A DNA stretch of 54,467 bases from Pseudomonadota bacterium (GCA_023412805.1 JAEZRM010000078.1:1-54467), one strand, 5' to 3'. Numbered from the stretch's first letter, positions 9,000-17,111 are shown. Notes: a model not told the origin generated them from the letters alone. Made by a program: numbers and translations.

Positions 9000-11900
9000 A
9001 TGAGCAAAACACCACGTAAAGCCGCCCCCGCGGCGGCCAAGTCCTCGCTGTCCTCACTGAAGCCTGTCGCAACACCGGCAAGCCTGATGAAGACGATCCA
9101 CGTGCGCGGTGCGCGCGAGCACAATCTGAAGAATGTGGATCTGGAGATCCCGCGGGATGCGCTCGTCGTGTTCACGGGGCTTTCGGGATCGGGGAAGTCG
9201 TCGCTCGCGTTCGACACGATCTATGCCGAGGGTCAGCGGCGCTATGTCGAGAGCCTGTCGGCGTATGCGCGGCAGTTCCTCGAGATGATGCAGAAGCCGG
9301 ATGTGGATCACATCGACGGGCTCTCGCCAGCGATCTCCATCGAGCAGAAGACGACCTCGCGCAATCCGCGCTCGACGGTCGGCACGGTGACGGAGATCTA
9401 CGATTATCTGCGGCTGCTGTTCGCGCGCGTCGGCGTGCCGTATTCGCCGGCGACGGGATTGCCGATCGAGAGCCAAACGATCACGCAGATGGTGGATCGC
9501 GTGTTGGCGCTGCCGGAGGGCACACGGCTCTATCTGTTGGCGCCGGTCGTACGCGGGCGCAAGGGCGAGTGGCGCAAGGAGCTCGCCGAGTGGCAGAAGC
9601 GCGGCTTCCAGCGCGTGAAGATCAACGGCACGTTCTATGAGATCCCGGACGCGCCGAAGCTCGACAAGAAATACAAGCACGACATCGACGTGGTGATCGA
9701 TCGCCTCGTCGTGAGGAAGGATATCAAGACGCGGCTCGCCGACAGCTTCGAGACGGCGCTCGGGCTCGCGGATGGGATCGCTGTCGTCGAGTTTGCGGAC
9801 AAGCCGCTGCCGAAATCAGAAACAGAGGGCGCGAACAAGTCCAAGAATGACACGCACGAGCGCACGGTGTTCTCGCAGCGGTTCGCGTGCCCCGTGTCGG
9901 GTTTCACCATCGAGGAAATCGAGCCGCGGCTGTTCTCGTTCAACGCACCAGCGGGCGCCTGTCCGACGTGCGACGGTCTCGGCACGGAGTTGAAATTCGA
10001 GGCCGATCTCGTCGTGCCCGATCGCTCCGTCTCGGTCGGCGATGGCGCCATCTGGCCGTGGGCGCGTACAGGCAGCACGTCGCCGTACTACGAACAGACC
10101 CAGCGCGCGCTCGCCAAGCACTACAAGTTTGATCTCGCAGCGCCTTGGGAAAAACTGCCGCGCAAGATCCAGGACGCCATTCTCTTCGGCTCGGATGGCG
10201 AGGAGATCACCTTCACGTACGAGGACGGGCTGCGCACGTACAAGACCGTGAAGGCGTTCGAGGGCGTGATCCCGAACATCGAGCGGCGCTGGCGCGAGAC
10301 GGACAGCGAGTGGGTGCGCGAGGAGCTGTCGCGCTACCAGGGTTCGCATCCGTGCGCGGCGTGCGGCGGCTATCGATTGAAACCGCAGGCGCTCGCGGTG
10401 AGGATCGGCGGCAAGCACATCGGCGAAGTGACGGATCTCTCGATCCGCGTCGCGAACGAATGGTTCGCCGAAATCCCGAAGACGTTCACGCCGCAGCAGA
10501 CGGCCATCGCGACGCGCATTCTCAAGGAGATCCGCGACCGCCTGAAGTTCCTCAATGACGTGGGGCTGGATTATCTCACACTCGCGCGCGGCTCGGGTTC
10601 GCTCTCGGGCGGCGAGAGTCAGCGCATTCGTTTGGCGTCGCAGATCGGATCGGGGCTCACGGGTGTGCTGTACGTGCTCGACGAGCCGTCGATCGGACTG
10701 CATCAGCGCGACAATGCGCGGCTGCTCGAAACGCTGAAGCACCTGCGCGATCTCGGCAATACCGTGCTGGTCGTCGAACATGACGAGGATGCGATCCTGC
10801 AGGCGGACTATGTCGTGGACATCGGCCCCGGCGCGGGCGTGCATGGTGGCCGGATCATCGCGCACGGTACGCCCGCCGAAGTCATGGCGACGCCGGGCAG
10901 TCTCACGGCGGAGTACCTAACGGGCGTGCGCGAGATCGCCATGCCCAATCAGCGGCGCAAGATCGATCCCAAGCGCCAGCTCAAAGTTATCGGTGCGCGC
11001 GCGAACAATCTGAAGAACGTGACGGCCGCGATCCCGCTCGGCGTGCTGACATGCGTGACGGGTGTGTCAGGTGGCGGCAAATCCACGTTCCTCATCGATA
11101 CGGTGTACAAGGCTGCGGCGCGCAAACTCAATGGCGCGCGCGAGGCGCCAGGTGCACACGATCGCATGGAAGGCCTCGAACTGCTCGACAAGGTCATCGA
11201 CATCGACCAGTCGCCGATCGGACGCACGCCGCGCTCGAACCCGGCGACGTACACGGGCGCTTTCACGCCGATCCGAGAGTGGTTCGCGAACCTGCCGGAT
11301 GCGAAGGCACGCGGGTATGGTCCGGGCCGCTTCTCGTTCAACGTCAAGGGCGGACGCTGCGAGGCCTGCCAGGGCGATGGCGTGATCAAGATCGAGATGC
11401 ACTTCCTGCCGGACGTCTACGTCACGTGCGACCAGTGCAAGGGCAAGCGCTACAATCGCGAGACGCTGGAGATCCTCTTTCGCGAAAAGTCCATCGCGGA
11501 CGTGCTCGACATGACCGTCGAGGAAGGCGTCGGATTCTTCAAGGCGGTGCCTTCGATCCGCGACAAGTTGGAGACGCTGTTCCGCGTCGGGCTCGGCTAC
11601 ATCAAGATCGGCCAGCAGGCGACGACGCTTTCGGGCGGCGAAGCGCAGCGCATCAAGCTCGCGAAGGAATTGTCACGCCGCGCGACGGGGCGCACGCTCT
11701 ACATTCTCGACGAGCCGACGACGGGCCTGCACTTCCACGATGTGGCGAAGCTGCTCGAAGTGCTGCATCAGCTCGCGGATGCGGGGAATACACTCGCGGT
11801 CATCGAGCACAATCTGGAGGTCATCAAGACGGCCGACTGGGTGATCGATCTCGGCCCCGAAGGCGGCGACGGCGGCGGCGAGATCGTTGCCCAGGGCACG

Positions 11901-12014
11901 CCCGAGGACGTCGCGCGCGTGAAGGAGAGCTATACGGGGCAGTTTTTGAAGGAGCTGCTCGGGAGGCGCGCGAAGGCGAAAGCAGGGGGCGCCAAGAGGC
12001 AGGCGGCGGAGTGA
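9000..12014 (+). CDS. uvrA: Excinuclease ABC subunit A
   Basis: 1004-residue UvrA, the damage-sensing ABC ATPase of nucleotide excision repair, which works with UvrB and UvrC. Two ATPase modules are visible: Walker A GLSGSGKSS at about residues 60-68 and GVSGGGKST at about 688-696, with signature LSGGE motifs near residues 535 and 877. The second zinc finger is intact (C787, C790, C810, C813). The first is degenerate: CPVSG at 297-301 replaces CPxCG, while C321 and C324 remain. The N-terminal extension of about 30 residues is rich in Ala, Lys and Ser. I saw no clear alphaproteobacterial LexA box (GTTC-N7-GTTC) immediately upstream. Confidence 0.98.
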   Translation: MSKTPRKAAPAAAKSSLSSLKPVATPASLMKTIHVRGAREHNLKNVDLEIPRDALVVFTGLSGSGKSSLAFDTIYAEGQRRYVESLSAYARQFLEMMQKPDVDHIDGLSPAISIEQKTTSRNPRSTVGTVTEIYDYLRLLFARVGVPYSPATGLPIESQTITQMVDRVLALPEGTRLYLLAPVVRGRKGEWRKELAEWQKRGFQRVKINGTFYEIPDAPKLDKKYKHDIDVVIDRLVVRKDIKTRLADSFETALGLADGIAVVEFADKPLPKSETEGANKSKNDTHERTVFSQRFACPVSGFTIEEIEPRLFSFNAPAGACPTCDGLGTELKFEADLVVPDRSVSVGDGAIWPWARTGSTSPYYEQTQRALAKHYKFDLAAPWEKLPRKIQDAILFGSDGEEITFTYEDGLRTYKTVKAFEGVIPNIERRWRETDSEWVREELSRYQGSHPCAACGGYRLKPQALAVRIGGKHIGEVTDLSIRVANEWFAEIPKTFTPQQTAIATRILKEIRDRLKFLNDVGLDYLTLARGSGSLSGGESQRIRLASQIGSGLTGVLYVLDEPSIGLHQRDNARLLETLKHLRDLGNTVLVVEHDEDAILQADYVVDIGPGAGVHGGRIIAHGTPAEVMATPGSLTAEYLTGVREIAMPNQRRKIDPKRQLKVIGARANNLKNVTAAIPLGVLTCVTGVSGGGKSTFLIDTVYKAAARKLNGAREAPGAHDRMEGLELLDKVIDIDQSPIGRTPRSNPATYTGAFTPIREWFANLPDAKARGYGPGRFSFNVKGGRCEACQGDGVIKIEMHFLPDVYVTCDQCKGKRYNRETLEILFREKSIADVLDMTVEEGVGFFKAVPSIRDKLETLFRVGLGYIKIGQQATTLSGGEAQRIKLAKELSRRATGRTLYILDEPTTGLHFHDVAKLLEVLHQLADAGNTLAVIEHNLEVIKTADWVIDLGPEGGDGGGEIVAQGTPEDVARVKESYTGQFLKELLGRRAKAKAGGAKRQAAE

Positions 12015-12028
12015 GGTCTAGTCGAGAT

Positions 12029-12577
12029 CTAAATCTCCACTTCTCCGTACTCTCTCCCAATGATTCTATTCTCGCGGCGAAGAGCGGCCCGCCATCCATC
12101 TCTTAGGCGCTCGACAAGCCTCTCGTGATCGCCCCACACTTCGTCGTTGCTCAGTCGCAGCACCGTAATGTCAATTCGCGCGCAGTACTTGTCTTTGGCC
12201 TCGTCGCGAATGCGCTGCAGATATTCGTCGTGAATACTGCCATCGATCTCGATAGCTAGGCGTAGCTTCGGAAAAAACACGTCGACTATGTATTCTCCAC
12301 TCACTGGAAACTGTCGGATAAACTGACCGCGTAGCACACCCCGATTCAGTGAGTTTAGGATTTTGCTAAAACGCTGCTCGGAAGGCGTCGGGCTGCGACG
12401 CATTCGATCGGCGTATCTGCGAATGGTACACTTGGGATATCGCAGCTCTCCATATCCGCTCTCTCCCACGACCCGCGGAGCAACGTAGGTCCGCGAGTGC
12501 CGAGGAGCTGAGCGCCTACTGGAACGCTTCACCGATCGCTGACTAAAATTCATCGCACAATCCATTGGACGGAGCAT
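12029..12577 (-). CDS. DUF559 endonuclease-like protein
   Basis: 182-residue protein whose C-terminal 120 residues match the DUF559 family, a PD-(D/E)XK-type fold related to very-short-patch repair endonucleases. Key features are RRSPTPSEQRF (about residues 60-70), then YIVDVFFPKLRLAIEIDGSIH, carrying the Asp and Glu-x-Asp expected at the active site. The first 55 residues are basic and do not resemble the family; ATG 12553 or the internal Met near residue 58 are alternative starts. The gene is lower in GC than its neighbours and lies beside repeat-rich DNA, so acquisition by transfer is plausible. It converges with uvrA, 14 bases away. Confidence 0.8.
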   Translation of the reverse strand: MLRPMDCAMNFSQRSVKRSSRRSAPRHSRTYVAPRVVGESGYGELRYPKCTIRRYADRMRRSPTPSEQRFSKILNSLNRGVLRGQFIRQFPVSGEYIVDVFFPKLRLAIEIDGSIHDEYLQRIRDEAKDKYCARIDITVLRLSNDEVWGDHERLVERLRDGWRAALRRENRIIGREYGEVEI

Positions 12578-12641
12578 CGTAGGATCGAACCATTTCCCTC
12601 ATTCGTGGGCAATCCTATAGGGCGCACATCTCTGTGACATC

Positions 12642-12738
12642 CCACTCCCCCACGCTCGCGTGCGGTCCAAGCCGGAGGCTTGGCGCTGACGCGCGGCGCG
12701 CACTCGCGCGCCGACCGCACGTGAGCGTGGGGGAGTGG
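12642..12738. repeat. Long inverted repeat
   Basis: The 26-base arms at 12642-12667 and 12713-12738 are complementary with a single mismatch (CCACTCCCCCACGCTC at the left end). The loop holds a second stem, CAAGCC-GGA-GGCTTG at 12668-12682, and GC-rich sequence. A partial extra copy of the right arm (GCGTGAGCGTGGGAGAG) occurs at about 12766-12782. Confidence 0.8.
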
Positions 12739-12820
12739 TGTGTTCGACGACATATGCGCCAAACGCGTGAGCGTGGGAGAGTTCGTCGGGGGTTCGGCCG
12801 CGTCGCGGATGAGAGCGAAC

Positions 12821-12900
12821 TCGCGCCTATGGCGCGAGCGGATCTAGCCCCGCACCCCCATCGGGAAGGACGCCCCTCCCGAACCCACCCGCTTTTATAA
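12821..12900 (-). repeat. Dispersed three-hairpin palindromic repeat, copy 2
   Basis: Read on the minus strand, this has the same order as the other copies: TATAAAAGCGGGTGGG, a CGGGAGGGGCG-CCTTCCCG hairpin, a less symmetrical middle module, and TCGCGCC-ATA-GGCGCGA at the end (12821-12837 on plus). It is more diverged than copies 1 and 3. Confidence 0.65.
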
Positions 12901-13019
12901 ACTAGGAACTCGTGGCAAGCGTGCAAACTCCCTCGCTTGCGGGGAGCGGGCGCGCCCGAGGTGTGCTGTCAGCACGACGTATCGGCAGCCACATGCGCGA
13001 CGTTGACACATGCCGCCGC

Positions 13020-13062
13020 CCCTCATCCTAACCTTCTCCCCGTAAACACGGGGAGAGGGGAC
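13020..13062. repeat. CTCCCCG-type palindromic repeat
   Basis: CCCCTCATCCTAACCTTC followed by the hairpin CTCCCCGT-AAAC-ACGGGGAG and AGGGG. The same unit appears twice, head to head, at 25525-25640. Such elements are widespread in intergenic DNA of Hyphomicrobiales. Confidence 0.7.
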
Positions 13063-13088
13063 CTGTTGCGCGCGGTAAACTCCAATCC

Positions 13089-13165
13089 ATAAAAGGCGGG
13101 GGTTCCGGGGGTGTCCCCCGGCTGGGAGCGCGAGGGCTGGCCCTCGCTCGCGCCGCGAGGCGCGA
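13089..13165 (+). repeat. Dispersed three-hairpin palindromic repeat, copy 3
   Basis: Same module order as copy 1: CCGGGGG-TGT-CCCCCGG, then GCGAGGGC-TG-GCCCTCGC, then TCGCGCC-GCGA-GGCGCGA. Relative to copy 1 the second stem differs in paired positions, so base pairing is retained. Confidence 0.8.
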
Positions 13166-13502
13166 TCAATCTCCACATGCGCTATCGGCTCGACTTATCC
13201 CCGCACCACGCGCACGGAGCTATGGTCGGAGCGCGCACGGCAACGAGGGGCCCTTCCGGAGGCGTCCGAAATCGCGTCGAGCGCGCCGCTCCCGGAGCCG
13301 AGCCTCCGGCCTGCTGCCTCCGCACATGACGCACGTGCGCGAGCCGGACCCGACCGGTCAGGCAGGTGGAGAAAGCGAGCGGCAAAACGGGGCGGCAGGC
13401 GCCGCTCATTCAACCCTTCGGACAGGTGCCCGCCGCCCCGTCCCTCGATGGCGAACAGGAGCCCGGCGCGAAAGCGCGGCGGGCGCGGACGGCTGTGCGC
13501 GG

Positions 13503-13979
13503 TTAGGCGCCGGCGCCGGACTTCTGGCGGCCAATCTGGAGATTGTAGGGCTCGAGGAGGTCTTGCGGCTGCGGCACTTCCCGGCTCATACGCATGAAGG
13601 CTTCGAGACGCAGGGTGTCCTCGAAGCTGTCGAGCCGATAGATGAGACCGTCCTTGATCTCGAACACGAGACGGCGCGTGCCCTCGATGATGTTGCCGGT
13701 CGCACGATGGCGATAGCGGAAGTTCACCTGCGCGCGGACGATATCGCCCTCGACGCCGACAATGGTCGGCTCATAGGTGAGATAGTCGAACACGGCGAGC
13801 ATGGCATAGCCGAGATCGCGGCAGGCCTCGGACCCGCGATAGATGCCCGCGAGCGGCGAGGCGTCTTGGCCGTTATGGATTGTATAGACGAGGTCAGGAT
13901 GGCCATGCGCGACGGCCATCTCGAGATCCTGCACGCTCCAGCACGCAAAGAACGAAGCAACGACCGACTTGTTGTCCAT
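13503..13979 (-). CDS. SnoaL/NTF2-like protein, array member A
   Basis: 158-residue single-domain protein of the SnoaL-like NTF2 superfamily, a cone-shaped fold used by polyketide cyclases, ketosteroid isomerases and many ligand-binding proteins. Family landmarks are VVASFFACWSVQDLEMAV at the N-terminus, VFDYLTYEPTIVG (about residue 63), FRYRHRATG (about 87), the GTRRLVFEIKDG core and LEAFMRM. It is the last of five paralogues. The start MDNKSVV at 13979 is preceded by GGGAG. The C-terminus runs about 30 residues past the core. Substrate unknown. Confidence 0.85.
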   Translation of the reverse strand: MDNKSVVASFFACWSVQDLEMAVAHGHPDLVYTIHNGQDASPLAGIYRGSEACRDLGYAMLAVFDYLTYEPTIVGVEGDIVRAQVNFRYRHRATGNIIEGTRRLVFEIKDGLIYRLDSFEDTLRLEAFMRMSREVPQPQDLLEPYNLQIGRQKSGAGA

Positions 13980-14038
13980 TCCCTGCGCTCCCAAACCACT
14001 TTATCCGCCGCCTTGACGCGGCGCACCATTCTGAAATT

Positions 14039-14500
14039 CTAGGCCGATCGCTGCCGCTTCAGCAGCGGGCTGTAATCCGGCTGGCCGATCGCCATCCGTT
14101 GCGCCGCCAGCTTCATATAGGCCTCGATGCGAGCAGCATCCTCGTAGATGTCGATACGCGCAATGAGACTGTCGCGTACCTGGAAGATGGACCGTTGCGA
14201 GCCGTCAATGACGTGGCCGGTCGCGCGATGGCGAAGCCGGAACCCGACATGAGCGCTTACGACCCTGCTCCCCGCACTGACGATGGTCGGCTCATAAGTA
14301 AGATAGTCGAAATCGGCGAGAACCTTGTAGCCGAGCGCACGGCAGCTATCGATCCCATGATAGCTGCCCGAGAATGGCGCGGCGTCGGGGCCGTTGTGGA
14401 GCGTGTACACGATCTCGGGGTGCAGATGGCCGAGCGCCATTTCGAGATCCTGCACGCGCCAGTACGCGAAGAAGGAGGCAACGACCGATCTACTGTCCAT
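14039..14500 (-). CDS. SnoaL/NTF2-like protein, array member B
   Basis: 153-residue paralogue of its neighbours, closest to member A (shared VVASFFA.W.VQDLEMA, FDYLTYEPTIV, RHRATG). The polar core is altered: GTRRLVF becomes GSQRSIF. The start at 14500 has an AAGGGGAGGGG ribosome binding site directly upstream. It is separated from A by 59 bases and from C by 57 bases, so the three are probably cotranscribed. Pairs such as A and B look like a recent duplication. No function can be assigned beyond small-ligand binding or isomerase/cyclase-like chemistry typical of the fold. Confidence 0.85.
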   Translation of the reverse strand: MDSRSVVASFFAYWRVQDLEMALGHLHPEIVYTLHNGPDAAPFSGSYHGIDSCRALGYKVLADFDYLTYEPTIVSAGSRVVSAHVGFRLRHRATGHVIDGSQRSIFQVRDSLIARIDIYEDAARIEAYMKLAAQRMAIGQPDYSPLLKRQRSA

Positions 14501-14557
14501 CCCCTCCCCTTCCACGCTGCCACTCCGCTGCCGCGAGGCTAAGCACCACGATAATTT

Positions 14558-15028
14558 CTATGAGGAGCGCTGCCTCTCCCGCTTCGGAAATGCCGGCGAT
14601 CTCACGACCGGATCCGACGCCAGCCGGTATTGCGTGAGGCGCATGAACGCCTCGACGAGGTGCGCATCATGATAACCGTCGATGCGCACGATCATCCCGC
14701 CCTTGATCTTGAAGACGAGCCGACGTGTGCCTTCGAGGATTCCGCTGGTGCGCCGATGGAAGTATTTGAACCGGATCTGTGTGCGGACGACATTGCCTCT
14801 CACACTGAGGATGGTCGGCTCGTAGCTCAGGTAGTCGAACTCCGCGAGAATCGAGAACATGGCGTTCCGGCACGCGTCGACCCCACGCCATTCCCTGCCG
14901 AAGAGGAGGTCGTTGGCGTCCACGTGAAGCTTGTAGACGATGCCGTCATGAAAGAGGGAGGACGCTAGGTCTATATCCTGAGCACCCCAGTACTTGAAAT
15001 AGGTCTCGACAACCTCGCGGCTGCTCAT
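14558..15028 (-). CDS. SnoaL/NTF2-like protein, array member C
   Basis: 156-residue paralogue. It shares VVETYFKYWGAQDIDLA, EFDYLSYEPTIL, FKYFHRRTSG, EGTRRLVFKIKGG and VEAFMRLTQ with the other members. The start at 15028 follows a GAGGACGAGG ribosome binding site. The gap of 175 bases upstream, to the acetyltransferase gene, is the largest in the array. It carries a GACTGTTA motif (15186-15193) also present in the candidate promoter of member E, so C, B and A may have a promoter of their own. The C-terminal tail is short and basic. Confidence 0.85.
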   Translation of the reverse strand: MSSREVVETYFKYWGAQDIDLASSLFHDGIVYKLHVDANDLLFGREWRGVDACRNAMFSILAEFDYLSYEPTILSVRGNVVRTQIRFKYFHRRTSGILEGTRRLVFKIKGGMIVRIDGYHDAHLVEAFMRLTQYRLASDPVVRSPAFPKRERQRSS

Positions 15029-15185
15029 GCCTCGTCCTCACGCGCTCAGTTCCCCCGAAATTGAACGTACAATACTCCGCCCAAATATCAACGACTTCAA
15101 CGTCGCAGACGCGGAGCATGCTGGCGCGTCGCGAGCACACCGATAGACACGGGGACCGCGCGGAGTCGCAGCCGCATCGCATATC

Positions 15186-15201
15186 GACTGTTAGACTTCA
15201 A
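15186..15201 (-). promoter_or_regulatory. Motif shared with the array promoter, upstream of member C
   Basis: GACTGTTA (15186-15193 on plus) is preceded by CGCATATC and sits 158 bases upstream of member C. The same 8-mer, preceded by CGTATAGT, lies in the candidate promoter of member E. An internal promoter or a shared regulator site is inferred. An 8-mer match alone could be chance. Confidence 0.3.
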
Positions 15202-15203
15202 AA

Positions 15204-15842
15204 TCAAATAATTGGGATCTGAGGTGCTGCCTGTTTCGGCAGCACGCCGTGGAGGCGGGGGTCGGGGTAGCATTCGATTCCGCGGGCATAGGGGGAGAAC
15301 CCCGAGCGAACGTAGAACGCCAGCGCGTCCGGATGGTCGTTCGTGCAGGTGTGAACCCAGAAGCGGTCGATGGTGGGCGTACCGCGCCAGGCCCGCTCGA
15401 TGGCCCGGTTCATCAGAAAGCGCCCAGCGCCGATCCCGATCGCCTCGGGCACGACGCCGAAAAAGGAGAGTTCACAGGCGCGTGGTTGGCGGAAATCGAG
15501 CTCGAGCAGCCCGATCTCGTCGGTATCGGCGAGGAGCGTATAGGACTCCACGGCCTCCGACGTGAGGATTGCCGCGAGTGCAGCATCATCGAGGCGCAGG
15601 CGCGATCCCCAGAGCCACGGTTCCCCGACCCGGCGAAACACGCGGCGGAACTCGGCAACGTCCGCAGGCATCCGCTTCAATGTCAACCCGACCGCCGTGT
15701 CAGGTCGGGCCGGCGGGGCACCGAGCATCTCGAGATAGGTCACGACCTCCGCGACCCATCCCGCCGGGAGCATGAGGTGTGGCGGCGGCCGAACCTCTCC
15801 ATGCTGGGACGCCGGGGCAGGCTGTTCGGGGCTCGCGTGCAC
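15204..15842 (-). CDS. GNAT-family N-acetyltransferase
   Basis: 212-residue acetyltransferase. The GNAT acetyl-CoA loop is visible as AIGIGAGRFLMNRAIERAW (about residues 132-150), following the beta strand CELSFFGVV. The C-terminal NDHPDALAFYVRSGFSPYAR is the usual motif B, with the Tyr of the FY pair as likely general acid. The N-terminal 70 residues are Pro/Ala-rich. Translation begins at GTG 15842, two bases after the stop of SnoaL member D, so it is probably translationally coupled. A Met at 15773 is an alternative start but has no ribosome binding site. It is embedded inside the SnoaL array. Acceptor unknown. Confidence 0.85.
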   Translation of the reverse strand: MHASPEQPAPASQHGEVRPPPHLMLPAGWVAEVVTYLEMLGAPPARPDTAVGLTLKRMPADVAEFRRVFRRVGEPWLWGSRLRLDDAALAAILTSEAVESYTLLADTDEIGLLELDFRQPRACELSFFGVVPEAIGIGAGRFLMNRAIERAWRGTPTIDRFWVHTCTNDHPDALAFYVRSGFSPYARGIECYPDPRLHGVLPKQAAPQIPII

Positions 15843-15844
15843 GG

Positions 15845-16342
15845 CTAGTCCCCCTTCTCACTTTCGCTCTGCGCGCAACGGGCTGGTGCGCGACTGTTCG
15901 GCAAAGCTGGCGGCTCCCTGACGTCGTTGGATGCTTCGCGCTGCTGAGTCAATCGCATGAAGGCCTCGACCATTCCTGCATCATGATACTCGTCGACCTG
16001 CATGATCACGCCGTCCCGAACCGTGAATACCATGCGCTTGGTGCCCGACAACTCGCCGCCCGTCCGCCGATGATGATAGCGAAAACGAACATGAGCGCGC
16101 ACGGCTTCCGCCTCCTGGCCAACGACCGTCGGCTGATACTCCAGATAGTCGAAATCGGCGAGAACCATGTAGAGCACATCGCGGCACTTCTCGCGCCCGC
16201 GCGTCGCACCACCATGAGGCACAGCCGCATCCGATAGATAGAGGTTATAGACGACGTCCTCGCTTGCCAGTGAAAGAGCCAGCTCGACGTCCTGCACTTT
16301 CCAGTACTCGAAGAAGAGGCCGACTACTTCGATATCTTTCAT
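15845..16342 (-). CDS. SnoaL/NTF2-like protein, array member D
   Basis: 165-residue paralogue beginning MKDIEVVGLFFEYW at 16342. The frame is open further upstream, but this start aligns with the other members and is preceded by GAGAGAGAC. It shares VQDVELALS, DFDYLEYQPTVV, FRYHHRRTGG and VEAFMRLTQQREASND with member E, so D and E form a sub-pair. The C-terminal tail (about 30 residues) is charged and probably disordered. It is followed after two bases by the acetyltransferase gene, which implies a shared transcript. Confidence 0.85.
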   Translation of the reverse strand: MKDIEVVGLFFEYWKVQDVELALSLASEDVVYNLYLSDAAVPHGGATRGREKCRDVLYMVLADFDYLEYQPTVVGQEAEAVRAHVRFRYHHRRTGGELSGTKRMVFTVRDGVIMQVDEYHDAGMVEAFMRLTQQREASNDVREPPALPNSRAPARCAQSESEKGD

Positions 16343-16417
16343 GTCTCTCTCTTGCCCGGCTGTCCGAAACAGCGTCAGGCCAGTCACTGAAATTTCCAGC
16401 GCATACCCAGCATAGGG

Positions 16418-16939
16418 CTAATCGCAATCCTCCTTGTCGGACACCTTGGCATCCATGCGCAGCGACCTTCCCGCGTCCTGTCGCGGCGGCGCCTTTGGCA
16501 AAGTCGGAGGCGGCACGATGTCGTTCGCCGCCTCACGTTGACGCGTCAGACGCATGAAAGCCTCGACGAGGCCGCGGTCGACATACTCCTCACATCGGAC
16601 AATCTGGCCATCCCTGACCGTGAAAACAGTCCGATAAGATCCAGAGATCTCCGAGCCGGTGCGGCGATGATGATATCTGTGCCGAGTATGAACGCGCACT
16701 TGGTCTTTCTCAACGCTCATGATGACAGGCTTGTATTCAAGGTAGTCGAATTCCTCGATCATCTTGTAGAAGGCGCCCATCATCGCATCGCGCCCGTAGG
16801 TGACGCCGGCAAAGGGAGCCAATTCCTCATCGAAGTGGAGCGCGTAGACGACGTCCTCGGCCACGTACACGAACGTCGATTCAATATCCTGTGCGCTCCA
16901 AAGCTTGAGCACCTCGACTACGATCTCGCGCGCATCCAT
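16418..16939 (-). CDS. SnoaL/NTF2-like protein, array member E
   Basis: 173-residue paralogue and first gene of the minus-strand array. It starts MDAREIV at 16939 with GGAG eight bases upstream. It keeps EFDYLEYKPVIM, HRYHHRRTGSEISG, FTVRDGQIV and VEAFMRLTRQREAANDI, and ends in a 35-residue charged tail. A candidate sigma70 promoter lies just upstream. It is divergent from the SDR gene at 17112, and the 172-base gap must hold both promoters. Confidence 0.85.
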   Translation of the reverse strand: MDAREIVVEVLKLWSAQDIESTFVYVAEDVVYALHFDEELAPFAGVTYGRDAMMGAFYKMIEEFDYLEYKPVIMSVEKDQVRVHTRHRYHHRRTGSEISGSYRTVFTVRDGQIVRCEEYVDRGLVEAFMRLTRQREAANDIVPPPTLPKAPPRQDAGRSLRMDAKVSDKEDCD

Positions 16940-16974
16940 GAAAATACTCCAGACACGGATCAATGCTCCCCGAG

Positions 16975-17000
16975 CGTATAGTGACTGTTACATTTGTCAA
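16975..17000 (-). promoter_or_regulatory. Candidate promoter of the SnoaL array
   Basis: On the minus strand there is TTGACA (17000-16995) and, 14 bases on, TATACG (16980-16975). A more usual 16-base spacing gives TACGCT. A GTAACAGTC motif lies between them. This is 36 bases upstream of the first array start codon. The spacing is slightly short, so the call is tentative. Confidence 0.4.
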
Positions 17001-17111
17001 AACAGCGGATGGAGCGACAGCCAAAGGCCGAGCTTTGCGGCCCGCTGGACATGCGCTATCACCGCTTGAGCGGTCACCAATCATAAGCAAGAGCACATAG
17101 GAGAAAACGCC

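Larger units (their letters stand above)
12578..13502. other. Repeat-rich gene-free block
   Basis: About 925 bases without a convincing gene. It contains a 26-base inverted repeat (12642-12667 with 12713-12738), two copies of the three-hairpin palindromic repeat in opposite orientation (12821-12900 and 13089-13165), and one copy of the CTCCCCG-type hairpin (13020-13062). Open frames here are short, arginine-rich and consistent with non-coding GC-rich DNA. Confidence 0.75.

Noticed and set aside
13085..13170. Short open frames across the palindromic repeats
   Set aside because: The encoded peptides are Arg/Gly/Ala-rich and repeat with the DNA element in different gene contexts, which fits non-coding repeats.
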